From the NCBI RefSeq assembly GCF_000005505.3, contig NC_016133.3, positions 43,489,237 through 43,553,236 of the forward strand: 64,000 nucleotides of DNA, given 5' to 3'. This document shows, piece after piece, positions 10,895 through 22,254 of this stretch. The stretch is from Brachypodium distachyon. Its lineage: Eukaryota; Streptophyta; Magnoliopsida; Poales; Poaceae. The first letter of the stretch is position 1. Every line of letters starts with the position of its first letter. Made by a program: the position numbers and the translations under genes. Below the pieces are notes generated by a model. That model saw nothing but the letters and a program-made list of their open reading frames with translations. It did not search any database and was not told where the DNA came from.

Positions 10895-11279
10895 AATTTG
10901 CTCCGTTGATTTGCATATTTTTGAATCATCGTGGAATCTTCCAAGCTTGTAATTTCCTCCAAAAACCCTGTGAAAAAAATATTGAGAAAATAATAATAAT
11001 ATTGATATGTTATGAAAACTCTCTTTAAAAACCCAATGGGAAAATAAGGAGAAAATGGTATAACATATTTTGAATATTGTCTCTTGATAATTCATATCGA
11101 ATTATGTGAACAATAAATATGCCTTGTATATTATCCATAAAAAACCCGGTGGAGAAAATAGAAAATATGACATATAATCTTATGTTAATATTGTCTCGTT
11201 AAAAACCTTTTATGAGAAACTAGTGAGTAAAACTCATAATAGGAAAAAAGTGCAATATGATGTTATGAACAGGTTAAAC

Positions 11280-14200
11280 TCAGGTGAATACTCCCCCTGA
11301 TGCTTGTAAAATTTTAAGTCGTCGCATACCAATCCCATATACACATTTCTGAAATGTGGAGTTGGGTAAGGACTTAGTGAACAAATCTGCGAGGTTATCA
11401 CATGATTTGGTTTGCAAGATATTTATCTCCCCATTTTGTTGTAATTCATGAGGATAGAATAGTTTAGGTGCAATATGTTTAGTTATATTGCTTTTTATAT
11501 AACCTGTTTGCATCTGGGCAACACAAGCAGAATTATCCTCATAGATAATTGTTGGTGATTCAATCGAACCAATACCACATGATTGTTGTATGTGGTTAAT
11601 CATTTTGCGTAGCATATACTTTCACGAGATGCTTCGTATAAAGCTATTATTTCCGAATGATTTGTGGATGTAGCCACTAGAGTCTGCTTGGAAGACTTCC
11701 ACGATATGGTTGTCCCACCGTGTAGGAATATGAACCCGGTCTGAGATCTGGCATTGTGGGGATCAGATAAATAGCCAGCATCAGTGTATTCGATTAATTC
11801 AGAGTCTTGGTTTTCTTTTTGAAAATATAGACCTAGATCTTTAGTGCCTTGTAGGTAGCGAAAAACTTGCTTGACTCCTACCCAAGGGCGTTTTGTTCGA
11901 GCTGCGTTGTGTCTAGCTAGTAAATTTACTGCAAATGCAATATCCGGCCGGGTGCAATTTGCTAAGTACATTAATGCTCCAATTGCACTAAGATATGGGA
12001 ATTCAGATCCCAAAGTTTCCTCTCCATCACCTTTTGGTCTGAATGGATCTTTCTCTACGTCTAGAGATCGAACTATCATAAGTGTTTTGCATGGATAGGA
12101 TTTGTCCATGTTAAATTTCTTCAAGATTTTCTGGATATATGTAGCTTGGTGAACCAATATTCCCGAAGAAAGGTGCTCAAGTTGTAAACCTAAGCAGAAC
12201 TTGGTTTTACCCAAATCTTTCATTTCAAATTCCGTCATTAGATGATTACGAGCTTCATCTATATCTTGTTTGTTGCCAATGATATTTAAATCATCAACAT
12301 ATACAGAGATAATGCAAAATCCTGTTTTGAATTTCTTGATGAATACACATGGGTAGTCATCATTGTTAGAGTAATCCTTTTTAATGAGAAACTCACTTAG
12401 TCGGTTGTAGCACATTCAACCTGACTGTTTTAAACCGTATAAAGATTTATGCAACTTTACACAGTACATGTTGCGTCTTGCGTTAATATTCGAAATTTGG
12501 ATTCCATCGGGAACCTTCATGAACCCTTGTGCTACTAGTCTCGCTTTGTATCTCACCACCTCATTGTTTTCGTTCCTTTTCTGGACAAAAACCCATTTGA
12601 ATCCCACTGGAAAAACATTTGGAGGTGTAGGTATTACTTCTGTAAATACCTTCTTTTTATTGAGCGAGGCTACTTCTGCTTGAATTGCATCCTTCCATTT
12701 AGGCCAATCGAAGCGTTTTTCACACTCGGCTATGGTCTTTGGATCATGATCATTTAGAGGTTGTTTGTAATCTTAGTAGAGAAATAAGTGTCGTCAAACG
12801 TAGTCTTTCTATTGTATATTTCTCCAGTGTCTAAGTAATTTGTGAAAATTTTGTTTACCTTTGGTGACTGTTCGCGATTTCCCGTTGCGGTTAAGTCCAA
12901 GTTTTCCGATGTCCCAGCATTAGTAATTGAGTGCACTATTGAGATGGGTTGTGGATATTGGTTATCCATTGGGTGTATATTACCCAATTGATCTCGGTCA
13001 ATCAAATGTTGACTCACATTTGTTGTTGTGGAAGGAGGTTCAGAAGGTTTATTCTTCTGTTTTCTTTGCCGTGGCTCCTTCGTTTGTTCATTTTGTTGCT
13101 TGCTTGAAGCTAGATCCTTTTTAGTTGTCATACTTCTCCCCCTCTTCCTTTGATCGGTAGATGCAAGAGGTTGAGTAGATTTTATAGGTATCTCCACTCT
13201 TTCGGGTACGATCAACAAATGCGTCTGGTAAATTGTATGCAATATGTTGCAAATTTATAATTTTCTGAACCTGTTTTTCAGTTTCTTGAGTACGTGGATC
13301 TGAGGCGGAAATGCCTTGGACATTCCAGCTAATTTCCTGGCATTAGGGGGAGAATTAAAGTACCAAAAACAAGAATGCCAGGAAATGATCCTCATTAAAA
13401 AATACAATCAGCGTACTGGGCAGTGAATAGATCCCCTATGAGAGGTTCTAGATACTTGATAATTGACGGTGATTTGTACCCAACATAGATCCCCAATTTT
13501 TTATGTGGTCCCATTGATGTACGTTGTGGTGGTGAGATCGGTACGTATGTGGCGCAACCGAATTTTCGCAGATGGGAAATACTCGGTGGATTTCCATGTA
13601 CTAATTGAAGGAGAGAAGTAGTATGATATGCAGTTGGTCGCAATTGAATTAAATCAGCGGCATGTATAACCGCATTACCCCAACAAGTTGTTGGTAAATT
13701 ACAATCCTGTAATAAAGGTCTTGCAATAAACTTAATTCTCTTAATAAAAGATTCACCCAAACCATTTTGTGTGTGAACATATGGGACTGAGTGCTGAACT
13801 TCGATTCCTAATGCCATGCAATAATCATTGAAGGCGCGTGAGGAGAATTCAGCGGCATTGTCCATTCGAATTGTTTTAATTCCATGTTCTGGATAATGAG
13901 CTTATATTTTAATTATTTGGCTCATTATCTTTGCAAATGCATGGTTACGTGTAGAAAGTAGACACACATTAGACCATCTTGTAGATGCGTCGATTAAGAC
14001 CATGAAATAGCTAAATGGTCCAGACAATGGTTGGATAGAGCCACAAATATCTCCTTGAATTCGTTCAAGGAATTGGAGTGGTTCCGCTTGTATTTTAAGA
14101 TAAGAAGGTCTTAAAATGAGCTTGCCTTGTGCACAGGCTGTGCACACAAAATCCTGAGATTTTGGGAATTTTGCTTTATTAAGATTATGACCAACAGAAT

Positions 14201-14768
14201 TATTAATAATTTTCCGTATCATCCCGATACCGGGGTGACCAAGGCGATCATGCCAAGTCTGGAATGTATTGACATTCTGAAAAATTATTTTATACGCAAC
14301 ATGGGCTACAGGTTTTATGTATGTATAGTACAATCCGGATGATAAAAAAGAAAAATTTTCAAGACTTTTTTTTCCATATCCATTACTTTTTGTAAATAGG
14401 AGAAATTCCTCATTGTTGTCATCGTGGGTTTCAATATGAATCCCATTTAGACGGATATCCCTATAACTTATTAGAGTACGAGTTGAATCGGGATACAATA
14501 AAGCATCCTCGATTATTACTTGTGTACCCATAGGAAGTGTGATGATGGCACGTCCAGAGCCAACAATTAATATATCGCATCCAGCGATTGTCAAAATATT
14601 CCCTTGCGTTTTAGTATGGGTTTGAAAATATTTTGTTTTCGTAAGTATAGTGTTTGTGGTGGCGCTGTCCACAAGGCAAAGTTCTTGACTCCCGTAGAAA
14701 ACTATATATGGAAAAGGAAGAATTTTGATATCATTCTTAATAGATATTGTTGTTGTTCTAGAAAACAA
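11280..14768 (-). pseudogene. Ty1/copia gag-pol remnant (protease, integrase, RT, RNase H)
   Basis: Minus-strand reading from 14768 gives domains in copia order. Protease has LCLVDSATTNTI and the later flap region. The pre-integrase zinc-binding segment is WHDRLGHPG..CTACAQGK. The integrase core is GDICGSIQPLSGPFSYFMVL, continued by DNAAEFSS and HTQNGLGESFIKR at 13395-13865. A linker with KKDLASSKQQ-type charged sequence lies at 12754-13242. RT has WVFVQKRNENNEVVRYKARL at 12416-12607 and CIISVYVDDLNI near 12300. RNase H ends with DNLADLFTKSLP near 11350. Stops and frameshifts split it into at least six frames. The gag region and the 5' LTR are missing: similarity ends near 14770, where a gypsy LTR follows. 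This is a dead, 5'-truncated copy. The ~400 bp between pol and the LTR has the repeated GGGTTTTT motifs common in copia 3' untranslated parts. Confidence 0.9.
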
Positions 14769-14825
14769 CAGGAGTACGGGGTGCCAATGCTCGATGGCAC
14801 AAATGCGAGAATAATATGTAGGGGG

Positions 14826-15566
14826 TGTACGTCGGCCTTATAGCGAAGGTCGCCGTACACTTGGAACAAGTTGACACGTCGATATTTTTTGAATAGGTTC
14901 GGTTGACCCTGCGGGTACGACTTAGTCCTATGTTAGGAGAGACTTCGAGGGGGTCGTTAGCTAAGTGTTTGGGCCGAACTCATCTTCCCAAATCACCTAT
15001 GGCGAGAGATCTCTAGGGATCGCCTCGGACTTGGGCCGAACTTGTCTTCCCAAGTAGCGAGGTTGGGATACCCTCGAAACTCTAACCCGATCCCTCTACT
15101 TCGAGTCGGGGTCGTACTAGACGGCACGGAACCTCGAAACTAGGCTTCCTAAGTCGCATCCCCGAGGTTGAGTCAAGACTAGGCTCGACCCAAGCACTCG
15201 AGAGCGGGCTCCTTAGGTTGCTCTAGCTCTCTCCCCTTTGATCTTATTCCAATGGAGAGTGAATGATACATGCCCCATGGGGGTATTTATAGCCTAAGGG
15301 TTCATGACAAAAGACCATGGCTATCCTTGAGGGAGAGGGAAAGTGAGGGTAAAGTGGTAAATCCTTCCCTAGAGCTTTCTTGGCCCCTACTCTAGCTGTT
15401 TTGACCATGGCATGTGAGGCTTGACCCGTTGACTCCTTTGACCGGTGCTTAGTTGGCATGGCTATGCCTTGTTGGCGATTTGACTGGTCTTTGGGATTCA
15501 TCGACTTGGTCATCGCCACGTAGGATTGCGGCCCGGCCCATGTAAGGATTTTATTATATTACAACA
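14826..15566 (-). repeat. Gypsy-type LTR (minus orientation)
   Basis: On the minus strand it begins TGTTGTAATATAATAAAATC directly after the purine tract CTCAAGGGGGCTAC, the usual junction of plant gypsy 3' LTRs. A TATA box (TATAAATA, minus strand, 15284-15291) supports promoter orientation on the minus strand. The far end is taken at TGTACGTCGG (14826), where an imperfect inverted repeat (about 14826-14859) sits; this boundary is less certain. A segment (15079-15483) is repeated at 17533-17947. Confidence 0.6.
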
Positions 15567-16010
15567 GTAGCCCCCTTGAGCCAGAGGCATTGAGAATGCT
15601 TCCGGGTCAACTTCGGTGTTGATGGCGTGCTGAGATTCTTCTTCTGACACTTGGAGCGCAACCCTCCTTAGGGCGAGCCACCGGCTAGGTAGGTTTCACG
15701 AGGAAACCCGGCCTAGGTGGGCTTGTTGTGGTTTTGTGAGCTTTCGGCGTATATCAAAGGGCTCCTAGGAATTTTCTTGCGGGAAATGAGGGTCTTAGAA
15801 TCTTCGGTGCGGAGAACCACCGGCTAGGTTAGTTTCTCGATGAGAAACCAAGCCTAGGTGGGTTCCTTCGCGAGGTTTTGCCGGTCGTGAGGCCTATTTT
15901 CGAAGAAATAGACACTCTCGAGGTCTTCCTTGCGAGAAATCATGGCCATGAAGGTTTTTCTTGCAAAATTTTGAGGTCGAGGGACTCCTTTTGCAAGATA
16001 GTGAAGCCAC
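15567..16010 (-). mobile_element. Internal fragment of gypsy element with polypurine tract and internal repeat
   Basis: The polypurine tract (minus strand, 15567-15580) adjoins the LTR. Further in, a block starting CCACCGGCTAGGT is present twice with a 139 bp period (15678 and 15817), including the mirrored GGTTTC..GAAACC hairpin-like parts. No protein domain is visible. The fragment is interrupted at 16010 by a solo LTR and seems to resume at 17365. Confidence 0.5.
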
Positions 16011-17364
16011 TGTGGGGAACGCGGTATGCTACGCTAGCACAAAATAAAATTTCTACCGCTTCCGCCCAGAACAATGCTGTAGATAATGGATCACGAGATT
16101 ACCACTAGACGCACAGACCCGTAGCGGAAGTAGAGTCGATGTAGCGCGTCGATGTCGAGTAGTCGAACAGCCTGCTCCTCCTCGCCGATCCCACAAACAG
16201 TTCGTCCAAGCGCCGCAGGTGCAGCACCTCCGAGGTATCCACACGTACAGGGAGGAACTCCGTGCGGCGGACTGCTAGATCCGATCGCAAGGCTTTGGGC
16301 GTGGAGGTGTGACGGCCGAGTCTAACTCGCGTCTGGGCTGGTGTCACCCTAGACGGGTTGGTCTCCTCCGCTTATATAGACGTCCCTAGTGAGCTCAACA
16401 CTTGAGGCCCGTTAGGAGTCTAAGCCCGATACGAGTTGAATCTGATCCAACTCGGTTCCCACCCCTTAAGCGTGTGACCCTTCAGGTTCGCGGTCAGTCG
16501 GACACGACTACGAGCTCGAACTGCGGGCCCAAGTAACACCTTACTCGTCCACTGGCACCGACTCAAGTCGATAGTTGGTAGCGGCGCCTAGCAGCACGTG
16601 CCAACTCCCAAGTAACCAAAAGGTATATTGACGAACCATACAATGTGTCATATGCAACATTCCTTTTGCCTCACGATATGTGTGTCGAGCTCAAGGCGAG
16701 TGCTTGTCATCCTTGTGGATAGCTCGACTCTCTTCTCGTTCCTATGATACAGATTCCCGAACGGGTTAACACTTAACCCAAGTCGCATGGCCATGCTTTC
16801 CGAATATGATCACTCGAGAGGGCCAAGAGATATCTCTCCGAACAGGAGGGGCAAATCCCATCTTGATCAACCATGACTCGCAGCATGCTTCTCAGCAAAC
16901 CCGAAAGCTACCTTTATAACCACCCAGTTACGGAGTAGCGTTTGGCAACCCCTAAGTACGCCGATTCACATCCCAAGCTCATGCGATGACCTCAGGTCTA
17001 GGACTGGCATATACATCGTAATTGAGACTAACAAATGACAGTCATCTCGTTGTGTCTCAGTGCGGGTCTGTCCGACTCAACAATCTCATTGTCGAGTCCA
17101 TGCTATCAGTCGGCAACACCTTGCCCTATGACTTGTGAAACATAGTCATCATACTGATTCACATTACTAGTTAAGGTTATGTGTCCGCATAACCTCAATG
17201 ACCAGGGACCATTAGAACAATCATCATAGAATACATAGTCTCACAAACAAATCACGTATTTATTGATACATATCAGTGATGATGTTTAAGGACAAAAACA
17301 ATAACTCATGAATACATAGGAAATAACATCATCACATGATTGCCTCTAGGGCATATCTCCAATA
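16011..17364 (-). mobile_element. Solo copia LTR with near-perfect 5 bp target duplication
   Basis: A 1354 bp LTR runs, on the minus strand, from TATTGGAGATATGCCCTAGA (the widespread grass copia start TGTTGGAGATATGCC with one change) to GTTCCCCACA. The flanks are GCCAC (16006-16010) and GCCGC (17365-17369), a 5 bp target duplication with one mismatch. There is no internal coding region, so it is the product of recombination between two LTRs. It sits within the gypsy-derived fragment. Confidence 0.8.
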
Positions 17365-17532
17365 GCCGCCAGGGTGCACTTGTGAATTTCAGATTTCTCG
17401 AGGGTCCTTGCGCGAATTTTCGAGCCGCCAAGGGGCAACTTGTGAATTTTCGCGTCCTGGGGGGTGTTCCTGGAAATGAACCCTCACTCTGGGCTGCCCG
17501 GGCGCACTTCTGGGTCATGCTTGGCCTCATGG
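17365..17532. mobile_element. Continuation of gypsy-derived internal sequence
   Basis: This short segment resumes the sequence interrupted by the solo LTR. It holds imperfect repeats of GAGCCGCC..GTGAATTT. It joins abruptly to the partial LTR copy at 17533. Confidence 0.35.
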
Positions 17533-17947
17533 ACTCTAACCCGATCCCTCTACTTCGAGTAGGGGTCGTACTAGACAGCACGGAACCTCGAAACTAGGCT
17601 TCCCAAGTCGTGTCCCCGAGGTCGAGTCGAGACTAGGCTCGACCCCAGCACTCGAGAGCGGTCTCCTTAGGTTGCTCTAGCCCTCTCCCCTTTGATCTTA
17701 TTCCAATGGAGAGTCAATGATACTGCCCTCATGGGGGGGTATTTATAACCTAGGGGTTCATGACAAAAGACCATGGCTACCCTTGAGGGAGAGGTAAAGT
17801 GAGGGCAAAGTGGTAAACTCATCCCTACACCTTTCTTGGCCCCTACTCTAGCTCTTCTTCTCCTTTGACCATGGCATGGGAGGCTTGACCCTTTGACTCC
17901 TTTGACCGATGCCTAGTTGGCATGGCTATGCCTTGTTGGCGATTTGA
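17533..17947 (-). repeat. Second, partial copy of the gypsy LTR
   Basis: This 415 bp segment matches 15079-15483 closely and in the same orientation, including the TATA box (TATAAATAC on the minus strand near 17737). It starts at ACTCTAACCCG and stops at GCGATTTGA, where the next element begins. Both LTR ends are missing. Confidence 0.8.
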
Positions 17948-17948
17948 T

Positions 17949-18083
17949 CGGTTGCAGGTGGAGTCATGTGATGTCAAGGAAGTAGCAGTGGAGCTCATGA
18001 TTGATGTTTCAAGTCCAAGGTACACGGAGGTTCGTGCATGACGGCTTCAAGATGGCGAGGGACATATTCGCCAAGGTGGAGTT
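17949..18083 (+). mobile_element. Stray 3' internal tail of the non-autonomous LTR element
   Basis: These 135 bp match 20616-20750, the part of the internal region just before the 3' LTR, including the purine-rich AAGGTGGAGTT. Being directly in front of the 5' LTR, it shows that the LTR is preceded by the tail of another copy, so the arrangement is a truncated tandem. Confidence 0.75.
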
Positions 18084-18418
18084 TGTTGAGATATGTGTCG
18101 AATATATGTACGAGTAGAGTTACAGTTGGATTTGGAATTAGCGGAGGGTTAGGTGTTTGGAGTCGAACACGTGTAACCCGGGCCTAATATATAAAGGCAC
18201 CGCGGGATAGCCCAAAGAGACTATGACAACATAATAGCAATAGGCTCGCAGGGGGAGCCGGCGGCTTGTGCCGCCGCACAGGGTGGCCGGTGTTGCGGTA
18301 TTATGGGGGAGGAGCGCTCGTAGTCATTCCCCGGGGATGTAGGTTTTGGCCGAACCTCGTTAACAAATATGGTGCCTCGGTGTCATCCTTGATCGTGCAT
18401 CCGCTGGATTTCGTAACA
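18084..18418 (+). repeat. 5' LTR of non-autonomous LTR retrotransposon
   Basis: This 335 bp direct repeat of 20751-21084 starts TGTTGAGATATGTGTCG and ends CGTAACA. A TATA box TATATAAA lies at 18188-18195. It is followed at 18421 by a canonical primer-binding site. The two LTRs differ at perhaps one site in twelve to fifteen (estimated by eye), so the insertion is not recent. Confidence 0.85.
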
Positions 18419-18420
18419 AG

Positions 18421-18432
18421 TGGTATCAGAGC
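18421..18432 (+). promoter_or_regulatory. Primer-binding site (initiator tRNA-Met)
   Basis: TGGTATCAGAGC, complementary to the 3' end of plant initiator tRNA-Met, lies two bases after the CA end of the 5' LTR. This fixes the LTR end and the plus orientation of the element. Confidence 0.9.
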
Positions 18433-20750
18433 GACGTTGGAGGATGCGGAAGATCTTGTTGGAGGTGCGAGGATCATGCTCGATGGGTGCCAGAAACCTC
18501 CGGTTCGGCACAAGATGGAGCATGGCGGCAATCAGAAATCCGATCGGTGGAGTCGGACACTTCAAGCAGGCGGCCTGGACCGTCGATGGGCTGCGGTTGG
18601 TAAGGATCGACAAGCTATGTTGATCGGGCCGACAAAGTGGCCGTTGAAGTTGGCAAGGATCGACCGGTGAAGTTGATCGGGCCGACACGGTGATCGAAGC
18701 AGTCAGACCGGATTCGCAACTATGGCGTGGACAGAGGCTCGGTACCGGGGCGTGTGCAGTCGGCAGCGTGTGCGGCAGCGCATGGCCTCGTTGCGGTGTG
18801 CAGGCTCAGCTACAGGTGCATCGCCGGGCTCGAGGATGCAGGAGGCAGCAGACATGGAGGAATTGCATGCAAACCGGAGAGCAGGTTGTCAGGATAGTAC
18901 TAGTCGGATTCTGCTTAGAAAAAAAGAAGGCATGCAGTCATCACGTGGGAGATGTTGGTTTTGGACTATGTGTTCACGTCGGATTCCATCAGGGAGAAGG
19001 ATAAGGCACATGAGTTGTCCGATTCCAACTAGGAAAAAGTAACGTGTGCATGCAGCAGAGAAGACCGCGTCAGCTTGAAATTAGACTCAGCAGGGGAACA
19101 AGGCACAAGTATGTTGCCGATGTTTGGGGCTGACGTCGGATTAGGTGCAGGCGCGGGAGGCTCAGGTCCGATTCAAATTGATCAAGAAAAAAGGTCCACG
19201 TGCACACACGGGAGAAGCTACTAGCAAACGTGACAAATAAAAATTGTGCAGAAGATGTCCATCAGTTCAGTTTTGCATGGAATAATTTTTTGGGTCAGGC
19301 TTGAAGAGAGGCTTGAAGCGTGGATGGCGACGTGCGCATAAGGTTGGGACAACCTGGAGCGATTCGTGAGGATCGTGTGTCTACAAGGCGTCGAGCAATA
19401 CACTTAGTGTTGGACAAGTTCGGCTGGGCTGGGCTGGGCTGGACTAGACGGTCTGGCGGATTGACGAGAATGTCGGTCGGAACAGAAGAGGACGGTGAAA
19501 TCGGCGACAACGACATAGGAGTGTGAGGGCTGATGGTGTCTGAATTCTGTGGCATGGCAACACGTGGCGCATGCCTGAGGGGTGCGTGCTTCGACATGCA
19601 GTGCGCGGGTTGATTCAAGAAGGTGTACACACGGGAACTTGAAGTCGGCAGGGCGCAGGGTGGACTGATCATCTACCAAGAAGTCATGTTGAAGGGGAGA
19701 TGGGATCTCATGGAAGATTCCACTCGGGCTGTGGGGAGGCTACGGCGTAAGCTAGCGGAGAGTCGAAGCTTATATCAGCGGGGAAGGCGAGAGGCTGTGG
19801 ATCCAGGCTGGAGCTCATGGTCTGGAGGGATGCGTGGAACTCGGCATCGGTCGGTTATGACTAATGGTTCTGCAGTGGGGCTTGAGATGGTGTGGGTTAG
19901 CTACCCGATAGATCTTGGCCAAGATTGTGGATGCTCGACGCGGTAATAGCGGCGAGGTGTGGGCTAATCACGGGACACAGCAACAGACCAGGACATATGC
20001 GGTCAGACATGGGTTTGACATGTGTGCAGGGGTGCTGAAGCAGTGTTGGCGAGTACCAGGTTCAAGTTGGTGACTGGGTCTATCAGAATGATGTGAAGTG
20101 ATGGACAAGAGTCGGCCATAGGAAATCTGGGAAAGTGTTTTTTGGAAAGTCCGGATTGTCAAAGGCTTAGAGAGCAAATGGCCGTATATTCTGTGATGTT
20201 CGATGGACATGGCAAAGTGCAGGCGATGGGATGCAGAAGGAGGTGGAGTGCTATAGCCGTGGGACATGTAGAAGACTATCCGAAAAGGATGAGACAACTG
20301 TGAATTTGACTCAAGGTGACTCAAGGGCGACGACGACATTCCTTCAAGTTTCATGAGGGCAGTGAACAATAGCGAGGATGATGAGTTCATGTAACTCTTA
20401 TATGTGGCAGCTAACATGTGAGTTGTTCACTTTCACATAGATCAAGAAGAAGCTACCAGGGTGACGACACATCGGTGTTGTCGAATATGGTGACTTTATG
20501 ATCGGTGTGTGATGGCGTTGAGCGGATACTCCGGTAAGTTAGGAACACAAGGCGGGAGTGTGGAGAAATTTATTTTTCGCGAGAGCATTGACTGTTAATG
20601 AAAAGGAAGGGACTACGGTTGCAGGTGGAGTCATGTGATGTCAAGGAAGTAGCAGTGGAGCTCTTGATTGATGTTTCAAGTCCAAGGTACACGGAGGTCG
20701 GTGCATGACGGTTTCAAGATGGCGAGGGACATATTCGGCAAGGTGGAGTT
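18433..20750 (+). mobile_element. Internal region of non-autonomous LTR retrotransposon
   Basis: About 2.3 kb between the two LTRs. Only short open frames are present, and none shows gag, protease, RT or integrase motifs, so the element must depend on proteins made elsewhere if it ever moved. A GGGCT short repeat lies at about 19425-19446. The 3' end carries the purine tract AAGGTGGAGTT before the 3' LTR. The size is between classical TRIM and LARD elements. Confidence 0.75.
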
Positions 20751-21084
20751 TGTTGAGATATGTGTCGAATATGTGTACGAGTAGGGTTACAGTTGGATTT
20801 GGAATTAACGGAGGGTTAGGTGTTTGGAGTCGAACACGTGTAACCCGGGTCTAATATATAAAGGCACAGCGGGATAGTTCAAAAAATTATGACAACATAA
20901 TAACAATAAGATCGTAGGAAGAGCCGGCGGCTTGTGCCGGCGCACAGGGTGACCGGTGTTGCGGTATTATGGGAGAAGAGCACTCGTAGTCATGTCCCGA
21001 GGAATGTAGATTTTGACCGAACCTTTTTAATAAATATCGTGGCTCGGTGTCATTCTTGATCGTGCGTCCGCCGTTTTCGTAACA
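20751..21084 (+). repeat. 3' LTR of non-autonomous LTR retrotransposon
   Basis: A 334 bp copy of 18084-18418 with the same TGTTGAG start and AACA end. The bases after it (ACGAT) do not match those before the 5' LTR, as expected if the left end was lost or is another copy. Confidence 0.85.
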
Positions 21085-22254
21085 ACGATCCGTCCTCGAT
21101 CGTACTGTGGAATAATATTTGTCTCGAAAAAAGATAGAAATCGCATGAAAGCAGCGATTCATCTGCACGTACGCGCTACAGTACGAAAGCACGTGTGTGC
21201 TGTGATCGAGAAATTACTAAAGGCCGGGAGAGTTTGTTATTTGGCCAGAGCACAAATCATCCTCACTAGCTTCCTTATTAGGCTAGTAGCTTGTAGTGTA
21301 GTACCGGCCAGCTATATATCCTTTTGTCCAGTGTCACATCGGGCACCAAGAGCTCGACACGTGCTGCATAATATAAATCAATGGTTCCCAACAGGCCAAC
21401 ACAGGACCCGTTGGAAATAATACGTGATGTTTCAAATAAATAAATTGAAAAGGCGATATTTCAATTTTAGTGTCTTAAGTTGCAATAAAATAATGATGAA
21501 AAACTAGCGGCAGGATAAACATTTTGAATACCACAATACACTGCCTGTCATGCTAAAAGGCCGTACAAAACGACGCACTAGACAATGCTCAAAATAATTT
21601 GCCTTTAACAAACTCTGTGACGCGAGTCGCGAGCTCGACGTTAGCAATCAAATTGGCTGTTTGCAGAGCAGTGCACTCGAGCTGAGAAGAGATCGTTAAC
21701 TCTTAAAAAAGAAGCTTAAGCTCGCCGAGCTTCAAGCTTTATATCCAGCCTTAACAGTGTGATCTACAAACGTCACCGCCACCTAGTATGTTCCTGTACT
21801 GTGGCGGCAAATGCTCGCTTGCCCTGTGCATGAGGTTGCACTAGACTACTAGAGAAAGGGAGATGACAAGCTTTTATTTGGATAGGTACCAAAGCATATA
21901 GCTTTCCAGAGAGAGAGACGGGTGATGATCGATGTGAATTTGGGACTTTGGGTGGTGAACAAGGAGCTAGGTCTCCTAGAATCTATATGCTCCGTACTAA
22001 CTTAGTAACTTAACAGTCCAAACCAAGTTATTGCATTGGCCTTGAACCTTACTCTTACCAGTGTGGACTGAACCACGGAGGTTTTTGATTCTTTTCTCCT
22101 TCTCCTTCTCCTTCTCCTTCTAGAAGGGGCCACATGGAACGCTAGGTATATCCGGTTGTTCTAAAACACGAAAAATAAAATAAAAATCAGCTACCTGCTT
22201 CTCTAAAATACTCTGTGCATTGTTGAATCGATCGATCAAACTCTTTGCACCTTT
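21085..22254. other. Intergenic region, no gene seen
   Basis: No supported gene. A CTTCTC-type microsatellite lies at about 22094-22122. It probably includes the 3' untranslated region of the minus-strand POLD4-like gene. Confidence 0.4.

Noticed and set aside
10704..11282. A longer ~580 bp copia LTR ending at the GGGGGAGTATTCACC purine tract near 11283-11297
   Set aside because: The TGTTGAGAAT start with an adjacent purine tract at 10881 and the AACA end fit better; the GGGTTTTT-rich stretch between is typical of copia sequence between pol and LTR.
18266..20417. Several 60-150 codon frames inside the non-autonomous LTR element
   Set aside because: None shows gag, protease, RT or integrase motifs, and frames on both strands overlap freely.
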